Source: Microstegium vimineum
Lineage: Eukaryota; Streptophyta; Magnoliopsida; Poales; Poaceae
Length of the DNA stretch: 64,000 nucleotides
NCBI GenBank assembly: GCA_022036555.1
Contig: CM039133.1
Span: 45,088,718 to 45,152,717, forward strand
Direction of reading: 5' to 3'
Numbering within the stretch: position 1 is the first letter of the stretch; each line of letters begins with the position of its first letter. A program made the translations under genes and the position numbers. The notes under the pieces are model-generated. The model worked only from the letters and a program-made list of their open reading frames with translations, did no database searches and was not told the DNA's origin. Shown here in pieces: positions 57,141 through 64,000 of the stretch.

Positions 57141-57724
57141 TCCGCCAGAGCAGGAGCGCAGCACCATCCCTATCGCAATTCGCAAGTTGTGTTTCCTTTT
57201 TTAATAATTATTAAAAATATAAAAGTAGCTAGCCTGCACGATGACAGGGTGGCCCGTGTCGTCCAACACAAGCTGGTTTGAGAGCCGGTCCAGTAACGAT
57301 AAAAAAAAAGAGAGAGCCGGTCCAGTATTTTTTTTCTATTTAAAAAAAATCGTAAAGGAACACACGCCGCGCCGTTACGTTACCGTGTGATTTTTAGATG
57401 GAGCCGGATGCACGGAGCGGAACAGGCTCTTACGTTACATACAGTACATACAACAAAGAAAGACGGTTTGGGAAAACGCCTCAAAAGGTTGCATGTAAAA
57501 AGGCACTTTTTAAAAAAACGCCTCTAATTATTGCAGGTATTTAAGGAGTTTTTTTTGTTTTGCCTTTAAAAAAATACTTTCAAAGGCCTTTTTGAGAGAA
57601 ATGCCTTTACATAACAAGAAATTAAGGCATTTTGAAAAAAAATGCCTTTATAGAACAAGAAATTAAGGCATTTTGAAAAAATGTCTTTAACAAAATGCCT
57701 TCTATGAGTAGATATGTTGTAGTG

Positions 57725-58525
57725 AGTGCGCACTGATATATCTAACAAAGAGGTAGAAGAAGCTCATTATAGCATCCTCCATCAGTTGGTGAGCATGGAA
57801 AAATACGTCGAACAACACCTAGAAGAGCTTCGCACCGCTCATGATGGAAAGCGCACGGATTAATGGGTCCAGAAAGAGCACAGGAAGAGTTTTGTACAAT
57901 GGATGAAAGAGCAAGAAATATCGCCTGATGACGATGACAGAGAAACTTTAAAGAAGCTTGCGCAAGCCCCGTCGACCCAAGTCATCACGTGACAAGGGTA
58001 TGATGTGAAGGGGTACAGGTTTCACACAAAAGACAAAGATAAAAAGAGTGCGGCACAGAACTGCGGTGTTCGATACGAGGGCGTAGACGAGTTGACACAA
58101 AAGATGACACAATTCTATGGGCAGATCGAACAAATATGGGACCTCGACTATGGAGTCAACTTACGCATAACAAACTTCAAGTGCGATTGGGTCAACCCGA
58201 AATCAGTTATAGTGGACAATTACGGGTTAACCACCGTGAACCTCAAAACCAATGGGTACTTGCAACCAATGTAGCGCAAGTGACGTACTATATCTATCCA
58301 CCGGATACAAAGAAGCATGTGGTTGTGTCCGGAAAGCAACGGGGCGTGGGAGCTGATGGGGTGCAAAGCCCCGAGCAGTACAACAACTACGCGGAGCTCC
58401 AGCTTTTTACAGATCATGAAAAGAAGATCAAGGTAGTCGAGGTCGGTTGCAAGCATAGCAAGATGAAGCCCTGGGCACGGAGTGGTAATGAGAACATAGT
58501 CGTGAAAGCTCCCGCACCAAAATGA
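57725..58525 (+). pseudogene. CACTA transposase of element C, C-terminal part after the insertion
   Basis: Continuing from GRKV, the frame reads TDISNKEVEEAHYSILHQLV and QHLEELRTAHDGKR. A TAA then replaces a codon before WVQKEHRKSFVQWMKEQ, and a TGA lies before QGYDVKGYRFHTKDKD. DUF4216 follows (NCGVRYEGVDELTQKM, IEQIWDLDYGVNLRITNFKC). A frameshift near 58255 leads into AQVTYYIYPPDTKKHVVVSG and the natural end at 58525 (VVKAPAPK). Together with 51173-53906 it makes one complete but dead transposase gene. Confidence 0.88.
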
Positions 58526-58689
58526 GATGTGTGTGCCACACTTTTTTTGTAATAATGTAGACCAATACAAGTTTGTGACATGTAAACTTGGTTATAAATA
58601 TAGATCTTGATGAGTTTGACAAACTTTGTATTCATAGCTTTTATATTTGAATGCTTTTAGAATTTGAAAACTTGAAGTCAAAAAATGAT

Positions 58690-58869
58690 TACCACAGTTG
58701 CCAGAATACAATGCCCGCTGCGGTTAATGATTTACCGCAGCGGGCAACCTAAATGCCCGCTGCGGTAAATCATTTACCACAGCGGGCAGCGTAAAGTGTC
58801 CGCTTCTACAAACATTTACCACAGCGGGCATTTAGGTTGCCTGCTGCGGTAAATGCATATGTATATAAA
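58690..58869 (+). promoter_or_regulatory. Internal array with TATA box, gene 2 promoter of element C
   Basis: Six or so TTTACCGCAGCGGGC/GCCCGCTGCGGTAAA units lie between the genes, ending immediately before TATATAAA (58862-58869). The arrangement parallels 17224-17423 in element A, although the repeat sequence is different. Confidence 0.68.
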
Positions 58870-58974
58870 GCCACAGTGTCGGTTCGAAATTTCTAAGTCC
58901 ACGGTTTCAATTGCTTTCTTCCCCGAAGGGCTGTCTAGTTTCCAATCGCTGCCGCCGCTCGCCATTGTCGCTCC

Positions 58975-59690
58975 ACGCCGCCGCACCCTACTCCGCCGCA
59001 CGAGGAGAGCTCCCTACTCGTCGTCCGCACCCTCCTTTTCGTCCGCCGCACGAGGAGAGCACCTTGCGTATGCGTGCGGCCGGAAACCCTAGCTCCGGTC
59101 CACCACCGCCGTCGCGGGCTCCTCTGCCCTTCCTCGTCGTCCGCCATCACGGGCTCCTCTACCCTCCTCGTAGTCCGCCGACGCAGGCTCCTCTGACCAT
59201 CCTCGGTCTCCGCCGCCGCGGGCTCCTCGGCATTGTGCCGCCGCGGTATCCTCGGTGCTTTGCCGCCACCGGTCAGGACGGCTCCTCTCCGCCGCCGCGG
59301 GCTCCTCGGTGTTGTGCTAGCTATGCTGCTGTGCCATCTGTGTTGCTGGTGATTGCTCTGGTGGTGGTAGTTGTGCTGTGCTGGTGATTTGTGATGTGCT
59401 AGCTGTGCTGCTGTGGTGCTGGTGGTGCTCTGCTAGTGGTGCTCTGTGCTCTGTGCTGCTGGGGTGTTGGTGGTGCTGTGCTGGTGGTGGTGATGTGCTA
59501 GTTGTGCTGTTGTGGTGCTTGTGGTGCTCTGCTGGTGGTGCTCTATGCTCTGTGGTGCTGGGGCTGGTGCTCTCTGCTCTGTGCTGCTGTGTTGCCTCCT
59601 GTTGTGCTGCTGTGTTGGTGATCTGTGGTGATCTGTGGTGGTGGTGGTGGTCTGTGGTTTTCTCTCTTCGACTTCTGCTCTTCCCACGTA
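58975..59690 (+). repeat. Low-complexity leader: GC-rich tandem repeat then CTG/GTG-rich stretch
   Basis: 58975-59310 repeats CCGCCGCGGGCTCCTC-type units of about 44 bp. 59330-59690 is a strand-biased GTGCTGGTGGTGCTCTGCT-like stretch. Further on, 60000-60115 has a tandem CTTCTTACTCCTAGAATAAT repeat. I take 59390-60262 as leader intron. Confidence 0.7.
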
Positions 59691-60272
59691 GACATTCTAT
59701 GTGCTGTGAGTTACTGTTGCCTTGCTCGATTTACATTAGAGATATTGAATTGTGCAATCTGCTAGTTTCTATATAAACTTGGGTGTGATTGCACTATTGG
59801 GCGGATTTTTATTGCTCGATGATACAAACCGGTGTAGTGAGACAATAACGTGACAGTCGGCTTGGGTGCTATCTAGAGTACTACTTGTTGTCCTGTTAGA
59901 ACCTTGAATACTTGACTTGGATACTATACATTACTTGAATACTTACCTTGAATAGTACTTGTTACACTTGTTATTCATAGTTATCTATAACTAGCTTGTT
60001 AAACTTCTTACTCCTAGAATAATACTTCTTACAGTTGTTACTCCTAGAATTTATACTTCTTACTCCTAGAATAATACTTCTTACACTTGTTACTCCTAGA
60101 CTACATATAAGGTAAGATGACTGTCACGTTAGTCAATGATCCGTGATCACCACGTAGCGTTGGACGGCTGCTTTGTAGTAACCTGCTATTTTGAGAGCAA
60201 TTTTTCCTTAAACATGTTTATGATTTGAACTCGTCCTATAAAGCTAAACTAGCAATTCTACTTAGATTACAA

Positions 60273-63200
60273 ATGGAGAACCCGGAAGAGTGGAAAACAC
60301 CTACCCCAAGTCCCTCTTCAAACTCACTCGCGAGTGAGGTCTCTATTACCCCTCCGAGGCCAAAGAAGACTCACACAGAGGAGGACGCTGATCTGAGTTG
60401 GGAACCATGGAACGAGGGTGAAAGTGCGGCTCGGGTTCCAAGCCGAGATAGCGTCCACGCCGAGGTACTTGGAACAACCAACACGCTTTTTGTGCTTTAT
60501 GATAAAGCGGTTGAAAACTTGAATGCAAGTATCTCTGAACCACAGGTACCGGGTTCTACTTGGATGCTGGTTTTCGGAGAAGAAGAGGCCCCGGCTCCCT
60601 CCACCGGGACCTCGACATCCAAGTCTAAGGGAACCAAGCGGAGGAGGGGTGAACATGGGAGGCACATGATCGATAGGAGCGAGGAAGTCCACGAGATCCT
60701 TGAGGTGGGGCCTATGGGAGAGTCGGTAAAGCCTCGCGAGGTCATTGCAGTGTTCAGCAACCAAGTTGTCATGATTACAAGGGACAAGGTGGAAATCACT
60801 TGGCCTGATTGGCACGCTGTCCTGGAGGAATACAAGGGCCTTATCTGGACTTTGGTTAGGAGGAAGTTCAACTATCCCGAGAACGCCGATTTGGCCAAGT
60901 GCAAGGATTGGGTCATGCACGTGGCGGGGACTTCCCTTCGCAATTTCATGTCAATGCTGACGAGAGATTGGTTCAAGAAGGGCAAGAATCTGTGTACCAA
61001 ATACAATATGATCAAGGATCATCACTGGGAGGCTTTTTGCAAACTCAAAAGCTCAGACGAAGAAAAAGAAAAAAGTACCAAGTTCAGCGCACTCGTGAAG
61101 AAGAACAAGTGGACCCACCACTTGGGAATGACTTGGTTTGTTGGCAAGAGGGAAGAGTGGCGGAAACAAGATGAATATATGAGAGCGAGCGGGCAACCAG
61201 ATCCGTACCAGGACGTCGAACCTAGGGCTAAGGACTTCATCAGAGCTTGAATTCCAAAGAAGCTCAAGGAGGGTGCAACCAAGTTCAACGAGCCCGGGTT
61301 TGAGGAGGTGGAGAAGGCTGTCATCGAAGCCTCCAAGACAGCGGGTCCTATGAGGTTCAGAGGGGCCATGACCTACTTACTGAGGTCCTAGGAACCCCCG
61401 AGCACCGCGACCGCGTACATGGAGTCCAGTCAAAGATGAACTGGAACGCGATTCAAGCTTGGCAATCCGACACTTCCTCATACAAGTCGAGGCAGAGGTA
61501 CAAGACGAACATCTTTCAAAAGGGCTATGAGCTCGGCATGTCTGATATGATCAAGAGCTCGATAAAGGAAGCCTTCATAAGCAACGACCCCAATATGGTG
61601 GCGATGAGGTCACAGATGTTCCGTCAGGCTGGTGTGTCGGTCCCTCCGGCTCCACAAGGGGGGAACGTTCCTTAAGTCGAGGATTTCCTGCGCCACCCAA
61701 TCGATGAGGTCAACGAGATGAAACTAGTGCGGATCTTGATTCTGTTTGGCGTGGGCGAGGGAGTTATATATCCGATCAACGAAATCCCAGAAAGACATGC
61801 TGCCCGATTACCTGAGAACTATGCACTAGTGACCATAACGTTAGTTAACCCATAGCATAAAGACTATGAACTAGATGTTCCCCACCTACAACGTCATCGT
61901 ACCCTTGAAGAAGCGGAATGTGATGACATCTATTGGATGAAGAACGACCTTGAGATCATACCAATGACGACAGCGTCTGTTGCTGGATCTTGCCCCCCAA
62001 AAGGTGACGACGACGGAGATGACGAAGGCCGTGACAAGGACCCGCCAGCTCGTTCACCAATTGGCAAGAGCCCTCCTCAGAGCTCGAAAAGTCCGCCTTT
62101 GGGCCCAACCAATGAGGCAGAAGGTTCAAGGGCCGCTTCTGGGGGCAACATAGTGCCTTCAACCCAGCCGAGCCCGAGCGGGCCACCTCCACCTCCCGAC
62201 ACTCAGCCTATGCCCACGACAAATGAGGAGGGGCCCGACACTCAGACTATGCCCCCGACAAATGAGGAGGGGGCTCAAGGGGATGCACCGGTGGGAGTTA
62301 CGGAGGGGGAACAAGCGACGCATCCAACGCCAGGTGCACCAAGCCAACAGGGAGGTACCGAGGCGGACAACCTGAAGGACGACTCTACATCGCTCCCATA
62401 CTCGACTACGTTTCCAAGGTACATTACAGACGATCACACACAACATTCAATTCACATTTGTGCCTCGATCAATTCACATTCATACGTTCTAACCCGAATT
62501 TTCCAGGCCTCAAGATGATCCTCATCATCTATTTCCGGAGTCGGGTGACTGTCCCGGCCACTTTGAGAACGGGAAGTTCATGATAACCAAGCAAGCACTT
62601 CTTGATGAAGAATCATGGGATACAAGGAGGTTTCATCTCTGGTACATGGAAGCGGAAAAAAGAGGCATGTCAAGTTTCACCGTGAAGATTCCAGTCGATT
62701 GCTTCCACTTGCCCGATATCGGGGATTTCACTATTCCGGTGGACTTCGAAGACATGTATAGGCTGTTACGGAGAGAAGACCTAGACATCGTCCAACTCAC
62801 TCTATTTGCAATGTAAGTGACGACTTGCGAGTTAATTCCATTGATCTCTCCTATTCTATACGTCAACTCTACACTTATTAGACTATATGGTACGTTCACG
62901 TGTATATGCAGGATGTCTGCCACCGTAAGCATCAAAAAGCATCGTCCAACTCTTTTTCTCTATCCAATGCATATCAATGAGGGTTCCATCAAGGGTCACA
63001 TGCCAACGGATAAAAATAAGACAAAAAAAACAGAGAGAAAAGGAATATAGAGACAATATGAGGAATCTGAAGAAGTGGCAGACTACATATGCTCAGTAAT
63101 GTTGAAGGTCAAGGAGGATGGGCCACGGTGTATCATGGCTCCATATCACTTTGGGTAAGTATGAAAACATGTTCGTAGAGTTCCGAAGTGCGTAGGATCA

Positions 63201-63947
63201 ATCTTTGTAATCATCCTAACCAATAGTCTGTTTGAATCGTGCAGCAACGGCCACCAGGGCCATTAGGTTGCATATCTCATCTATCCTCAAGATGGCAGAG
63301 CGGTCGTATTTGACTCATTGAGGACGATAACCAAACAAGGGTACAAGTCATTTGAAGATTGCTTGAAAGTGTAAGTCAATAAGAATTTTTATCTTTTACA
63401 GTTATCGTTATTAATCAAAACATGTCTAACTCTATTACATTTTGTGTAGGGCTTATAAGTCGTACTTGAAGAATCCCGAATGCTGGGATCGCAGGACCGA
63501 TAGTAGCAAGGAGAACAACACCGACCACATCAAAATCCGGCGCGAATTCCCGGTATGTAAAGTAATTGCAAAGTTCATTTGTGCTTTCTTTCCATATGTG
63601 TTTGTTCTAAAGCTTCTATAATTATCGTGCAGTGCGCCAAACAACCGGTTGGATCCAAAGCATGTGGCTTTTACACCTGCGAACACCTGAGGCAGTGCAG
63701 GGAGTACACTCAAAGCTGGAAGAAGCTCAAGGAAGGAGTCAAATGTTGGATGAACACCTACAAGCCATCCTTCAAGAAAGTTAAGGGGCAAATTTATAAG
63801 TTCATCATGGAGAAATGCGTTCACGAAGGAGAACAATTCTTTGACAAAGAATCCCCCTTAGCTATCGAACCTAGGTACGAGAGGCTTAGGAAATGGACGA
63901 CTCTGCTTCGTCCAAGTGATTACAAATGGCCTGTGGACTTTTCTTAG
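60273..63947 (+). pseudogene. Element C gene 2: Transposase_24 protein with Ulp1/C48 cysteine protease domain
   Basis: The first coding exon follows an acceptor (CTACTTAG) with ATG 60273 (MENPEEWKTPTPSPSSNSL). The Transposase_24 part reads WTLVRRKFNYPENADL, GTSLRNFMSMLTRDWFKKG and LGMTWFVGKREEWRKQDEYM, then NIFQKGYELGMSDMIK after a frameshift near 61380. A Pro-rich linker ends at donor 62419. Exons 62507-62812, 62912-63154, 63245-63371, about 63451-63552 and 63633-63947 form a Ulp1-like protease: HFGNGHQGH with catalytic His (63261), VVFDSL with Asp (63312), QPVGSKACGFY with Gln (63642) and Cys (63663). Damage: stops at 61248, 61673, about 61852, 63048 and 63264 (TAG directly after the His, where Trp is typical). 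The catalytic set survives but the frame does not. Ulp1 family members process SUMO; in transposons the role is unknown. Confidence 0.85.
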
Positions 63948-64000
63948 AGGATTTTGTAAATGTAACTCAAATGGACTTGTTGGTTTGATGTGATGTGTAT

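Larger units (their letters stand above)
53907..57724. mobile_element. Nested non-autonomous CACTA with captured host gene sequence, TSD AGT
   Basis: The left end is CACTACAGCATGCCCC and the right end is GATATGTTGTAGTG, flanked by AGT at 53904-53906 and 57725-57727. Removing it restores the transposase codons. Subterminal motifs are AAAGGCATTT/AAATGCCTT (53925-54170 and 57480-57710), a fourth family. The 3.2-kb core lacks transposase. It contains, on the minus strand, an MCM7-like exon (55560-55760), another exon-like stretch near 55250-55310 before a donor GTAAATATT, and a GC-rich tandem repeat (56820-57140). This is a gene-capturing (Pack-type) CACTA. Confidence 0.9.
50317..64000 (+). mobile_element. 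CACTA transposon C, left end and both genes; right end beyond window
   Basis: It begins CACTACTATAGGATTG after TTA (50314-50316). The terminal array uses a TTTACCGCAGCGGGC motif, a third family in this window. Gene 1 (transposase) starts at 51173 and, after a nested CACTA (53907-57724), ends at 58525. An internal TTTACCGCAGCGGGC array with TATA follows (58690-58869). Gene 2 (Transposase_24 plus Ulp1 protease) runs to 63947. At least 9.9 kb of its own sequence is visible. Confidence 0.88.

Noticed and set aside
59378..59776. 132-codon Cys/Trp/Val-rich frame
   Set aside because: It is a translation of a GTG/CTG-rich low-complexity leader, and the opposite strand is open as well.

Overview
The window is plant nuclear DNA, almost certainly from a grass. 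The evidence is the dirigent gene at the left edge, many Stowaway-type MITEs, an Au-like SINE and large multi-exon CACTA (En/Spm) transposons whose TTTGCCGAGTGCC and CACTGCCGGTT terminal arrays I associate with Panicoideae (sorghum, maize, sugarcane). The grass call is firm; the subfamily is inference. Only one gene looks like an ordinary host gene: the 3' part of a dirigent-family gene at 3-473. Nearly everything else is transposons, often nested.

Layout. 1-7,000: dirigent gene, then a Stowaway/SINE composite, a hAT MITE (3384-3998, 8-bp target-site duplication) and a four-deep nest (Harbinger-like element holding a CACTA, holding a hAT, holding a Stowaway, 4613-6999). 7,000-12,500: two complete non-autonomous CACTAs (8185-9098, 9959-11155) and an LTR fragment. 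12,520-20,881: a full-length CACTA (element A) with both genes present but broken. 21,000-34,000: MITEs, a TSD-flanked retroposon (22744-23558), a solo LTR (25201-26786), another non-autonomous CACTA (27177-28565), LINE debris, and the first copy of a roughly 380-bp duplication. 34,148-40,983: a full PIF/Harbinger element sitting inside the second copy of that duplication. It carries a DDE transposase, a Myb/SANT-like protein and an unexpected third ORF with an RNase H1 N-terminal/viroplasmin-type domain and a hydrophobic tail. 41,502-50,186: a minus-strand CACTA (element B), split by an LTR and cut off by a CACTA fragment. 50,317 to past the right edge: a third large CACTA (element C), whose transposase gene is split by a 3.8-kb non-autonomous CACTA (53907-57724) carrying a captured exon of the replicative helicase gene MCM7.

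How the parts relate. In each big CACTA, gene 1 is a TNPD-type transposase (Transpos_assoc, Transposase_21, DUF4218, DUF4216) and gene 2 is a TNPA-like Transposase_24 protein. In A and C gene 2 runs into a Ulp1/C48 cysteine-protease domain. In A and C the TATA box of each gene directly follows an array of the element's own subterminal repeats: the terminal array for gene 1 and an internal copy for gene 2. Every transposase read here has stops or frameshifts, so the copies are probably inactive. Related autonomous-type and non-autonomous elements of the same terminal families lie side by side.

Limits: family assignments come from reading motifs by eye. Exon joins and several element edges are approximate where stated.
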